This document shows, in pieces, positions 34,742 through 44,200 of a DNA stretch of 64,000 nucleotides (position 1 is the stretch's first letter; each line of letters starts with the position of its first letter). The translations under genes were made by a program, and so were the position numbers. Below the pieces are notes generated by a model, which saw only the letters and a program-made list of their open reading frames with translations, was not told the DNA's origin and did not search any database. Origin of the DNA: Nostoc paludosum FACHB-159 (GTDB taxonomy: Bacteria > Cyanobacteriota > Cyanobacteriia > Cyanobacteriales > Nostocaceae); NCBI RefSeq assembly GCF_014698835.1, contig NZ_JACJTU010000019.1, forward strand, positions 1 through 64,000, read 5' to 3'.

Positions 34742-35305
34742 TTAATAGCAATACTTAGCGTCATCGGCTCTAGTGTGTTCCTTTGCAGTTCGCATTGCCC
34801 CTAAAATCGTTGAAACAATAACACAACGCTTAGCTTTACCACCAGACTTACTGGATAATGTAATCCGTCCTAAATCTTTAGCATTACCTCTGTAGTCAAA
34901 TCTAACTTCTTGTACACTACTCAATGACGCTTGAAAGTTTGTCTCCGAATCAAGGCGTACATTGGCATCTAAATTATTCCAGTTTGCATTAGATGGGTTT
35001 ACTGTAGCAGGATGAACAGCCCATTGAACGATGCCGTTTTGCTCGCGAAAACTAGCTTGCCAAGTCAATTTGTCTTTAGTGGCTTGCGTTTGAGCTTGGC
35101 GCATCGCATGGTAAACTTCGTTTTGAGCAGTATTAAGACGGCGAGTAGCCACAAAAGTCATCCAGTTTGGTATTCCTACTGCGGCTAATATACCAACTAT
35201 TATAATAATTACTAAAGTTTCAAGTACAGTAAAACCACTACTAGAGGGATCGTTCAAAATATTTTTTGCATTAACGAGAGATGGTAAATGCGCCTGGGTA
35301 TTCAT
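34742..35305 (-). CDS. hpsH: Pseudopilin HpsH
   Basis: 187 aa. Type IV prepilin N-terminus: leader to G24, cleavage before F25, then FTVLE with the E5 glutamate (E29), followed by VIIIIVGILAAVGIPNWM as the membrane/assembly helix. The C-terminal globular part (KAKRCVIVSTILGAMRTAKE) resembles that of hpsD (RCIIVKTLLGSM). It overlaps the end of hpsG by 35 bases, implying translational coupling. It should be processed by PilD and assembled into a pseudopilus-like export device. Confidence 0.75.
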   Translation of the reverse strand: MNTQAHLPSLVNAKNILNDPSSSGFTVLETLVIIIIVGILAAVGIPNWMTFVATRRLNTAQNEVYHAMRQAQTQATKDKLTWQASFREQNGIVQWAVHPATVNPSNANWNNLDANVRLDSETNFQASLSSVQEVRFDYRGNAKDLGRITLSSKSGGKAKRCVIVSTILGAMRTAKEHTRADDAKYCY

Positions 35306-36326
35306 TTTTACTTTCTGGTTTTTTTTCAGCCACCCAGTTGTTTAACAATATTTCAGTTTTTTGGCTTTTTAGTTCACGCTGCTTAGTAAAACTGTGAAGT
35401 AAAGTGGGCAATATCAGGATTATGGCAATTTTCAGTAATAGTTTCGAGCTAAAATTTATATTCTGAAATCTTGAAGAATCATATAGAAAATACTTCCATA
35501 AAAATTTAGCCGCAGTTAAACCTTTTTGTCGATTCAATGGCTTTTGTAAAGCTTTGCAAGTAAGGTATTTATATAAATTTGCAATACTTCTGTTCCAAGT
35601 TTGCTTAAGTGCTGATGGTCTTTCTTGATATGCTCTCTCAAGCAACTGTAAGCACGATTTTTCTTGCCTGACAAGATTGGAAGAAACTGAATTAGTACTA
35701 ATTCGGTATAAGATTTGTACAGATGGTACACATACGAAATTAAATTTCGATGCTAAGCGTAGCCACATATCCCAGTCTTGTGCCGCAGCTAGAGATTCAT
35801 CAAAGCCTCCCAATGTAATTAAAGCTGTTCTATGAATTAAAGGATTAGAGCCATTCTCTAGAAAATTACTTACTAATAAACTTTCATAAACATCTCCATT
35901 AAAATTAATGCGTTTACCTGAAATGACAAATTCACCATTCGCATCAATATAATCAGTCCAACTGTAAGCAACTTTAGCAGTCAAATTTTCTTGCAGAGCC
36001 TTTAATTGAGATTCAAGTTTATCAGGTGTCCAAATATCGTCGGCATCTAGAAAACTAACAAATTCTCCAACTGCAAGGTTTAGTCCTCTGTTACGACTGA
36101 CATTTCCGCCAGCATTAGAATAAGAAAATATTTGGATTCGTGGGTCTTGAATTTGCTTAACAATATCTAAAGTAGAGTCTTGTGAACCATCATTAATCAC
36201 AATTAATTCTAAATCTGTAAAACTTTGATTTAAAACAGAATTAATTGTATGAGTAATAGTTTTTTCACTATTATAAGCAGGTATAATTACAGAAATTTTT
36301 GGGTGTTTTTGACTAGAGTTAATCAT
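35271..36326 (-). CDS. hpsG: Family 2 glycosyltransferase HpsG
   Basis: 351 aa. GT2 core: KISVIIPAYNSEKTITHTIN, ELIVINDGSQDSTLDIVK, VSFLDADDIWTPDKLES (DXD-type metal site DAD), NPLIHRTALITLGGFDESL and AQDWDMWLRLA (acceptor-side acidic residues). A C-terminal hydrophobic segment is present at about 293-312. It starts 1 base after the hpsF stop and overlaps hpsH at its end. By order it is the third glycosyltransferase of the locus. Confidence 0.82.
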   Translation of the reverse strand: MINSSQKHPKISVIIPAYNSEKTITHTINSVLNQSFTDLELIVINDGSQDSTLDIVKQIQDPRIQIFSYSNAGGNVSRNRGLNLAVGEFVSFLDADDIWTPDKLESQLKALQENLTAKVAYSWTDYIDANGEFVISGKRINFNGDVYESLLVSNFLENGSNPLIHRTALITLGGFDESLAAAQDWDMWLRLASKFNFVCVPSVQILYRISTNSVSSNLVRQEKSCLQLLERAYQERPSALKQTWNRSIANLYKYLTCKALQKPLNRQKGLTAAKFLWKYFLYDSSRFQNINFSSKLLLKIAIILILPTLLHSFTKQRELKSQKTEILLNNWVAEKKPESKNEYPGAFTISR

Positions 36327-36327
36327 T

Positions 36328-37320
36328 TTATGTGGCTGCTTTGTTTTTGAATAGTTTCCCTAAATTACATCTTAAGTAATAAAAAGGACTCATCATACTA
36401 GCCAAGTAAAATTCCATCTCAAAAAGTAAAATTAAATTATTTTTTAACTGTCCTTTATATTGAATTATGTAGTGTAGTACTCGGCGTAAATTTCCTAAAA
36501 CAGTTTTCAGAAACACTATTGGTTTTTGCCAATTTTTAGTATTTATCAACCTGAGCTGGAAAATACACAAGCCACACCCGCGTGCTAGATTTAGTAGATA
36601 ATCTTTTTCAAATCGCCAGCGTGGTATTTGATGGTAAGTATGCATGGTAGGATTATACCAAATTTCCCAACCTGCATTATGTATATAAAGTAATGGTTCA
36701 TAGTCTTCGCCTTGTACCAAAATACCAGGTAACTTTCCGCTTAAAATAGGTCGTTGTGGTACATTTTCACACCACGCTTTTTTGCGGACAACAAGCGCTG
36801 CACCAGGAGGAAGTCTTAAATTATCTGCATCAAATAAATGTGGATCTGAACCATGTTCTCTGATAGCCAGAAAAGCTTGAATTTTTTCAAAATTTTCTGG
36901 CGGTTTTACCTCAAAATCACCATGAATTTGTCCACTCCAAACACCTGCTTGAGGATATTCCAAACCAAAGGCATATCCTTCTGCTAACCAATCAGTTGCA
37001 GGTAAATTATCATCATCTAAAAATGCAATTAGCTCGCCTCTAGCTTCACGTACTGCCCGCAACCGTGCAAAAGCGGCTCCCTGTTCTTTTTCAAAAGAAT
37101 ATCTTAAATGACAGCTTCCATTGTATAGTTTTTGGTAATTCTGGATTACCTCAGATGTATTATCAGAACTATTATTATCGACAACAAGAACTTCCCATTT
37201 CAAGTTTTGTACTCCTGTCTGAGTTAACAGTTTATCCAAAATCTGAGGTAAACGGGTTGCTCCGTTATATGTAGGAATAGCTACAGTAATATCTAATTTT
37301 TCAACTAATAATTTAGTCAT
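36328..37320 (-). CDS. hpsF: Family 2 glycosyltransferase HpsF
   Basis: 330 aa. GT2 core: DITVAIPTYNGATRLPQ, EVLVVDNNSSDNTSEVI, QGAAFARLRAV, LIAFLDDDNLPATDWL (DDD metal site), GEDYEPLLYI. It is clearly a paralogue of the neighbouring hpsE: the same AIPTYNG, VVDNNS, FLDDDN, PPENF, AGWEIWYNP and C-terminal SPFYL motifs occur at the same spacing. The gene follows hpsE by 5 bases. Confidence 0.82.
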   Translation of the reverse strand: MTKLLVEKLDITVAIPTYNGATRLPQILDKLLTQTGVQNLKWEVLVVDNNSSDNTSEVIQNYQKLYNGSCHLRYSFEKEQGAAFARLRAVREARGELIAFLDDDNLPATDWLAEGYAFGLEYPQAGVWSGQIHGDFEVKPPENFEKIQAFLAIREHGSDPHLFDADNLRLPPGAALVVRKKAWCENVPQRPILSGKLPGILVQGEDYEPLLYIHNAGWEIWYNPTMHTYHQIPRWRFEKDYLLNLARGCGLCIFQLRLINTKNWQKPIVFLKTVLGNLRRVLHYIIQYKGQLKNNLILLFEMEFYLASMMSPFYYLRCNLGKLFKNKAAT

Positions 37321-37325
37321 AACAC

Positions 37326-38300
37326 TTAATATTCTGATAATTTATTTTTCAAATAGCCGTTTTTCCAAAGATAAAACGGACTCATTAAACTACTTAAAAA
37401 AAGTTGCATTTCGCAAGCAGCTACCAAATCCTGTTTCAACTTAGTTCGATATTTCAAGAAATGTATAGTAATTTTACGCAGGTCATTGATTGTGTACGCT
37501 AAAAAAGCGATCGGTCTATACCAAGGTTTTATATTTACCATTCTAGTTACATAACGGCTGAGTCCAATACCTCGAAAAAATGGAATTAAATAGTCTTTTT
37601 GTAATCGAGAGATTGGTATTTTATGAGAAATTTCCATTTCTGGGTTATACCAAATTTCCCATCCTGCTTTTTGAATGTAAGACAACATTTCTAAATCTTC
37701 ACTGGTAAGCATATTACCTTGAACTCTACCAGTTAAAATGCACTTATCTGGTACACTTTCTAACCAAGCTTTTTTACGGACAACCAGTCCAGCAGAAGGA
37801 GGTAGTAGTTTATTTTTTGCTTCATATAATAGGGGTAAATTTCCTCGTTCCGTGATTGCTAAAAAGGGGGCAATTCGTTGAAAATTTTCTGGTGGTTCTA
37901 CTTCCCAGTCAGGATGAATTTGGCTACCATAAGCTCCTGCCTTGGGATATTTTTCAGCAAAGCTATAAGCTGCGGCTACCCAGTTTGATATTGGGTAATT
38001 ATCATCATCTAGAAAACCTATCAATCTACCTTTAGCTTCTGCAACTGCCTTTTTTCGAGCATAAGCCGCCCCTTGTTTTGCTTCAAAGCAATACTTTAAA
38101 GCGTAAGTACATTGCCAATTTTCTTGATAGGCTTGCACAATTTTAGCTGTGTTATCTGTGCTGTTATTATCTACAACTATAATTTCCCAAGATAAATTTT
38201 CGGTGTGAAGTTGATTTTTTAGTCGCTCTAGTAGTTCAGGCAAACGACTCTCACCGTTGTAAGTTGGGATAGCTACAGTAAAGTCTAAACAATCAGTCAT
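37326..38300 (-). CDS. hpsE: Family 2 glycosyltransferase HpsE
   Basis: 324 aa, GT2. Motifs: FTVAIPTYNGESRLPELLER, IIVVDNNSTDNTAKIV, AKQGAAYARKKAV, LIGFLDDDNYPISNWV (DDD metal site), LTSEDLEMLSYI. It is the first of three consecutive glycosyltransferase genes (hpsE-G), which in N. punctiforme are required for polysaccharide and motility. The HpsE family name is well established for this type. ATG start, 180 bases after hpsD. Confidence 0.85.
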   Translation of the reverse strand: MTDCLDFTVAIPTYNGESRLPELLERLKNQLHTENLSWEIIVVDNNSTDNTAKIVQAYQENWQCTYALKYCFEAKQGAAYARKKAVAEAKGRLIGFLDDDNYPISNWVAAAYSFAEKYPKAGAYGSQIHPDWEVEPPENFQRIAPFLAITERGNLPLLYEAKNKLLPPSAGLVVRKKAWLESVPDKCILTGRVQGNMLTSEDLEMLSYIQKAGWEIWYNPEMEISHKIPISRLQKDYLIPFFRGIGLSRYVTRMVNIKPWYRPIAFLAYTINDLRKITIHFLKYRTKLKQDLVAACEMQLFLSSLMSPFYLWKNGYLKNKLSEY

Positions 38301-38480
38301 GTATGAAAGTTATATTTTGATATTTTGATATTTGTTTAGCCAATGGCTAGTTTATTATCGACCACTCAAGAAATTTATCCAATAAAAAAACTACACCTGA
38401 TGCTTCAATTTTGCTATCAATGTGCAGTTTTATGTTCAGTATTATTTCGTATTTTTATAAATTCGGGCTATGAAAATTAT

Positions 38481-39209
38481 TTAATTACAGTCAGAGTCTT
38501 TTTTTGTGACCATTGAGCCTAAGAGAGTTTTCACAATGATGCATCGCTTTACACTACTAGCTGATGAAGGATTTTGACGATCTGGGATAGCTACTACTAT
38601 TTTTATCCCAGGTGGTTCTGTTGCAGGGGGTGTAACTGTTCCAAAGTTTGCATTTGTTAGAGTCCCCATGTAATCGAAGGTCATTTTTGCTGATGTACTT
38701 AAAGTGTCAGATACAGATGAACCAGCAGTGTTTTCACTACTGAGATTTGTACGTATCAGAAATTTATCAGAGCTAACTCCCACATCTGCTCCTAAAGGTT
38801 TCCATGTGCTGATTTCAGCAAAAGCTAAGTTGCTACCATCACTCTTTTTCGTAGGATAAATAGCAACCTCAAAATTTTGGGTTGTACTATTTTTCTGAAA
38901 GCTCACACTATAGCTAAGTTTTTTCTTTTGGGCTTCTCGTTGTGCATTTTGTAGTGTAGCTAAAACTGCATCATTAGCTTTATTTAGCTGCTGTCGGTTG
39001 ACAAAGGCAACCCAACCTGGAGCCGCGATCGCTGCTAAAATTCCTGCCAACAGCACTACTACAATTAATTCTATCAGAGTAAATCCCGCATCTTGTTGAT
39101 TGTAGCGATCGCTATAGTCTCTGTTTGCTAAATATTGCTGCTTTAGTTTTGTTTTAGAGCTATGTAAATGAAAGTAATCTAATAATTTCAAAGTAGTAAT
39201 ATTCCCCAT
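38481..39209 (-). CDS. hpsD: Pseudopilin HpsD
   Basis: 242 aa. Prepilin signature with an unusually long 42-residue leader: cleavage G42/F43 in AGFTLIE, E47 as E5, then IVVVLLAGILAAIAAPGW. The body aligns by eye with hpsH (NKANDAVLATLQNAQREAQ against NTAQNEVYHAMRQAQTQAT). The C-terminus KRCIIVKTLLGSMVTKKDSDC has a Cys pair that may form the pseudopilin disulfide. It starts 38 bases after hpsC. No internal Met offers a shorter leader. Confidence 0.78.
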   Translation of the reverse strand: MGNITTLKLLDYFHLHSSKTKLKQQYLANRDYSDRYNQQDAGFTLIELIVVVLLAGILAAIAAPGWVAFVNRQQLNKANDAVLATLQNAQREAQKKKLSYSVSFQKNSTTQNFEVAIYPTKKSDGSNLAFAEISTWKPLGADVGVSSDKFLIRTNLSSENTAGSSVSDTLSTSAKMTFDYMGTLTNANFGTVTPPATEPPGIKIVVAIPDRQNPSSASSVKRCIIVKTLLGSMVTKKDSDCN

Positions 39210-39247
39210 ACTATCCTGCTTTTATTAATCTTGGTCAAAGATACATG

Positions 39248-40249
39248 CTATTTGTTAAAGATGAAACTCCGCCCTTGTACCTTAATGTTCGCATTTGGAA
39301 AATAACTAGCTTTGCTCTGGGTGTAACGTATTTTTGTTTCATCATTTTGTATTAGACGAGCTTGTGCGTTACCCCTTAAATAAACTTCAACAGTACTTCT
39401 GTTATCTGTGCCAACTGAATTTACACAAGCATAAAAGCCTCTTCTTTCAATGCTTGCTGGAACTCTTTTAAAGACAAGACCAGTAGGTGTAGGGCAAGTT
39501 ACTGATGCTGCTGTCACTGTAGGATTTTCCTGTGATATTGTTGTTTGATCTATAAAATCAACAAGAACTACGGAACTTTGATTATAAGTTCCTCCGGCTC
39601 CCAAACTATTTGTCCAACTATTCATTTTTTCTTGTAATGTTTTGCCTTTGTCTGACAAGTCAAATTGTTTAAAACCTTTATCTGGACATAAGCTATATTT
39701 TTCAGTAGTAAATCCAGGACAATCAGTCCTACCACTACTATTTAGAACGCCATCTTTAATTTGCCATCTGGCGATGCGCGCGGCTTGAGACCAGTTAGAA
39801 CTAGAACTGGTGTCTTTAATTAAATAGTAAGCTACCAGTGAATACACAAAAGCATCGTCTCGAAATAGAACTGTAGCGCCATTTTTAGTTTCAAGAGTAT
39901 CTTTAGTAAACTCTCGCTTCCAAAATACTAGAACTGGAACTCCATTTGTTACGGCAGGAATTTGGGAATTAATAGCTGTGATACCTGTATCATCGTATAT
40001 GTATAGTGCTTGTTGGAGATCGCGAGCAATATAATCAAGCGCTGCTTTTATTTCTTGCTCAGAGTTAGCTTTAGCTTGTTCCTGACGATCGGTGTTTAAA
40101 ACTCCGATCATAAAACCTAGTAACGGCGTAATTACTAGGAATGCAATCAGCATAGCTACTAGTAATTCAATCAGGGTGAAGCCATTATTTTTGTTCTGCT
40201 TATGAGAGAGTTTTAGCTGAGTATTTAACAGCCACCTCAGTATATTCAT
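39248..40249 (-). CDS. hpsC: Pseudopilin HpsC
   Basis: 333 aa from the ATG at 40249, preferred because AAGGAG lies 13 bases upstream and because it gives a normal 23-residue leader before the cleavage site NNG/FTLIE (G23/F24, E28). The frame stays open to 40372, but that start would overlap hpsB by 62 bases; an ATG at 40287 is also possible. After the helix (LLVAMLIAFLVITPLLGFMIG) comes a PilW-like body with NTDRQEQAKANSEQEIKAALDYIARDLQQAL. The large C-terminal domain makes it the minor-pilin type that may sit at the pseudopilus tip. Confidence 0.75.
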   Translation of the reverse strand: MNILRWLLNTQLKLSHKQNKNNGFTLIELLVAMLIAFLVITPLLGFMIGVLNTDRQEQAKANSEQEIKAALDYIARDLQQALYIYDDTGITAINSQIPAVTNGVPVLVFWKREFTKDTLETKNGATVLFRDDAFVYSLVAYYLIKDTSSSSNWSQAARIARWQIKDGVLNSSGRTDCPGFTTEKYSLCPDKGFKQFDLSDKGKTLQEKMNSWTNSLGAGGTYNQSSVVLVDFIDQTTISQENPTVTAASVTCPTPTGLVFKRVPASIERRGFYACVNSVGTDNRSTVEVYLRGNAQARLIQNDETKIRYTQSKASYFPNANIKVQGRSFIFNK

Positions 40250-40310
40250 CTTGCTACAGTTTCTCCTTAGTGATTGATACTGAGTCATGAAATTATTTAT
40301 ATTTGCTGGG

Positions 40311-41018
40311 TTAATCTTGACAACCACCAAGACGCTCGCATAAAGCGTTATAGGAGGGTTGACCTCTGACAATTTCAGTTGTAATTTCTACTAGTGGTGC
40401 TTTGCGATCGCCTAGTCCGCCACTGAATGTTGCTGTTTTTTTTGCATTAGTATCACTACTTTTTTTCAAGTTACCAGAATCGATGAAGGCATCTGAACGA
40501 TATACCCGAACTCCCAAACGATAGCTTTGACCGTTATCAATTTGAGCGGTACTTGTACTGATAGTTCCAACAGCTTTACCAAAAGCCTGAATGTAAAACT
40601 GAACTGGGCTAGTTGTTTTGTAAGTTGTACAGTCGGTTGGTAGAGTGATTTTGCCATCCTTGTGAAAGCAATACAAACTAGTTATGGCTGTGGGAACAGC
40701 AGCACTACTGAGTAAATAGTCGCCACTGGTACTTGTGTCTGATACTGTTCGAGGTGCATCTGCGGTTGCAGCAGCGAGTGAAGTAGTAGTTGATACTTGA
40801 GCTTCGGAAATTGTTTTAGACTTAATAGCATCAATGAAGGCTTGAGCAGCTTCTGTTGCCAATTCCACCCGTCTAGCTTGCACGCGAGTTGCGGTTGAAA
40901 TGACTAAGACAGGTGCGATCGCTACCAGCAAAATGCTAACCACGAGGATCGCCACCAGGGACTCAATGATCGTAAAACCAGACTGGCTAGATGATTCTTG
41001 TAGTTGGTGTGGGTTCAT
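40311..41018 (-). CDS. hpsB: Pseudopilin HpsB
   Basis: 235 aa. Prepilin signature: 14-residue leader, QSG/FTIIE (G14/F15, E19), then SLVAILVVSILLVAIAPVL. It is PilV-like in layout (RVQARRVELATEAAQAFIDAI). The C-terminus ends CERLGGCQD with a Cys pair. It is the first of three pseudopilin genes after hpsA, with 187 bases separating it from hpsA. Confidence 0.78.
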   Translation of the reverse strand: MNPHQLQESSSQSGFTIIESLVAILVVSILLVAIAPVLVISTATRVQARRVELATEAAQAFIDAIKSKTISEAQVSTTTSLAAATADAPRTVSDTSTSGDYLLSSAAVPTAITSLYCFHKDGKITLPTDCTTYKTTSPVQFYIQAFGKAVGTISTSTAQIDNGQSYRLGVRVYRSDAFIDSGNLKKSSDTNAKKTATFSGGLGDRKAPLVEITTEIVRGQPSYNALCERLGGCQD

Positions 41019-41204
41019 AGTCAGTTCCTCAATTGGGCTATGTCTTAGAGCAATTGGCGATCAAGTGTAATGCACTCCTTACCCCTCCCCTTTTACGCGA
41101 GGGTTAGGCAAAGGTAGGGAAAGGGCAGGAGGCTAAAGGCTTTTAATGCGATCTATTCACCTCAGAAGTGCTGCAAAAAGAGTCATTCAGACACTTCAGG
41201 ATGC

Positions 41205-44200
41205 TTAGAGCTTACAGTCACCCGGACGTTCACTTGCAGGTAGCGCAAATTTTAAACCACTGCCAAAGTAGGTAGTGTCTGGAGTCTCAAAACCATCTGC
41301 TGTTTGAGTTTGGACAGCACACAATAGACTTTGCACCCAAAGGTCATCTCGACCTACTTCTCTGTAGTATTCATTTGGAGGATCTGCCGCTGGAACTACG
41401 AAGCGCTGGGCAAACAAGTCTGGATTTTGCGCGAGTAAGGCTACATCAAAACCCCAGTTACGGTTAGGAGCCATATAATAAGGCGCTTCCCCAGCAGGAG
41501 CAGTACCTACATAAGTAACATCTGATGTGTAACCTGGTCTATCAACATTCAGAGCTCTCATAAAGATACTGTTAATATTGGCACTATTGACAGAAGACGC
41601 CTGGGATATGTCAGAAGGGGTTGCAGCTACAGTTCCCGATCCTGGTCTGACAAGAACTTGGAATGGTGCGGTAGCATAGATACTGCGTTTAAATTGGATG
41701 AACGAACCGCTAATATTGGCATTAACCCCATTCCAGTTTTCTAAGAAGCGCACAAAGTTATGCAAACCCCCATTGATTTCGTAAGTACTTGGACCTACAC
41801 GAACAGGAGTATCACCAGCTGCAACTGCTAGATTAAAAGTTGTTTCACTTGCCTTAGGCAACCATCTGGTATTTTTAACCACGCTAGATGTACTGGCTAA
41901 ACTAGCGTAACTTTCATTGTGTTTAGGTACTTCGGTTGTTACCTGTAATTGCAACACAGGCTCTAGTAGTGGTTGAAAATACTCATTTCTTGTGAATGGT
42001 GTCGTGGTGAATGGCGTCGTGTCTCCAGGAAAATCTTTCTCAGAATATGCATTAGGCGATGCGAGTGGTATTCGGGGGTACCTGAAGAATAGACGATAAG
42101 TCTCACTAGCACCATTAGTGTAGTTGTATTTCATATTGTCGAGTCCGAACCCTGGTGGTGCGCCATAGTTAGTATCTTTTGTGGCTGTAAACCATAGGGC
42201 ATTATTGGCTACTTCCGGTATATCACCGTTACGAAAGTGGCCTACTACCTTCACCGGAGTTCCTGATGATGAATCTGTTTTTATACCGAGTACGATGGGA
42301 GTAGCAGAGCCGAAGTTTATGGGAGCATTAGAGGTATCAACCAGCTGCCCAGAACTATTTCGTTTGTAGGCAACTCGACGGGCAAATTTTTCAAAACCAG
42401 CTCTTGCCGCTTGAGCAGTAGTACCAGCTAATAGTCTGCTTCTTGGAGCATTTAGAACGTCAGTATCACTAGATTTTTTTTGGATATATGCTAGCGTCAA
42501 ACCATTGGTTGCATCTGTATCATTGGTTTGGTCATCATCATTATCCAAACCAATATACCAATCAGTTACTCCACATTCAGAAACTGGTATTTTGAAGCAC
42601 ATTTCCATGACATACTCCGGCAAAGTACCTCGGCGCTGAATGGGTGTGACGAAGTTGTTAAAGTAAGAACTGTTATAGTCTCTTGAGTCAGTATCAGTGG
42701 GAGTACCCTTGTAGTAGGCATCACCACCAGAGTCAGTGAAGAATTTAGATGAAGTGACGAAGTTGTTATTCCAGAAACCTGCTTTCAATCGTTTGAGTAC
42801 AACGTTGGGGTCACTTCCTTGATTATTTCGCAAGTCGTAATCACCCTCATTGCGGAAGCCTTCGCGGAAGTTACCAGACAACAAGGTGACAGCATCAGCA
42901 ATCACTGATGCTGGTCGCCAGGTTTCCCCTGTTCCACAATTAGGTAGTCTAGGGTCATTGGGGCGACAAGCAAAGTTAGGATCGCGATTTGCCGCAGCAC
43001 GGCTGTAAAATTTACTATCGTAGGCTGCATTACTCGCGTCGTCGGTGGGTGTAACTAGAAGATCGGGAGTTTTGAATTCTTGTTTGCTGTGCAGATTAAA
43101 ATTGCCTTTAACATACACTGGGAGTTCAGTTGCTAAAATTAAGCCTTTTTCTTCTGCTCTGTAATCATTCATGCGACTCAAGTCACTGCCATTAATCAAC
43201 ATAATGGCGTTGGGTCGCCGTTCTGGATCTAGCTTGTAGTCGCTAGCACTAACGCTTTCACTGCTTGTGTCACTGCGGTCTTTTTGAGCATCATCACGAG
43301 AGGCATAGATAATACCGCTATTGGGGAATAGATATTCGTTAGCCCAATTTTTAGTAGCGTCTGGATTGGTGTTTGTTTGTGCGCGAAGCAGACCTAAATC
43401 TATGACGGTGGCACGAATTTCTAGAGGCTGACGCTGCTCAACTTCCAGATTGTATTTTCCGGTTAATGCAGGACCTTTATCAATAGCCTTAATTTGTCGG
43501 GCATCAAGAAATGCAGTTTCTTTGATTGCGCCATCAGGAATGTAGGTAGTACTGCGGGTCAGAGAGCCATCAGCAATCTTGATTGCACAGATGGTAGAGT
43601 CAATTGCTGATTGCTCAGAGAGAGTGAGTTTGCTGGTTGTTGCTTTGGCCAGTGCTTGGCGCAGCAGAGGATTAACAAGGCGACCATTGGGAAATACCAA
43701 GTTGGCTTGATGTTTCAAGCGGTCTAGTAAAGCTACGCTAGTGTTAGTAACATCATCATCATTAGCGACAGCTGCAAAAAAACCGTTGCTGTCTACTGCC
43801 TGTCCTCTAGTTATACTAGCGGCTGTAGTGCTGGGAGCTTCGTAAACAACCCCATTATTTGATTTGGCTCCAGCAGGTTTAGCACCAACTACTTCACCGC
43901 TGACATCCGGCAGTGTACCTGTATTTCTTGCCGTATCTTTGTTTGTGGGATCGTAGTAGCTACTTACACAGGCCATAGGTGTTTGATAATCATCTGCTGT
44001 GCTGGCCGCAGGAGCATAGGAATCAAAATTGTAGTGATACACTGCTGTGGCACGCATTACCAAATGACCGCGTGTTGGTGTACCGTTGAGAGGATTACTG
44101 GAATCAGGCACAAGCATGGGCATTGTGTCCGGCCAGACTACATTTGTGGCAGTGGCATTATTTTCTAATACGTCTGTTGTAGTGGGGTCGTCATTGAGTG

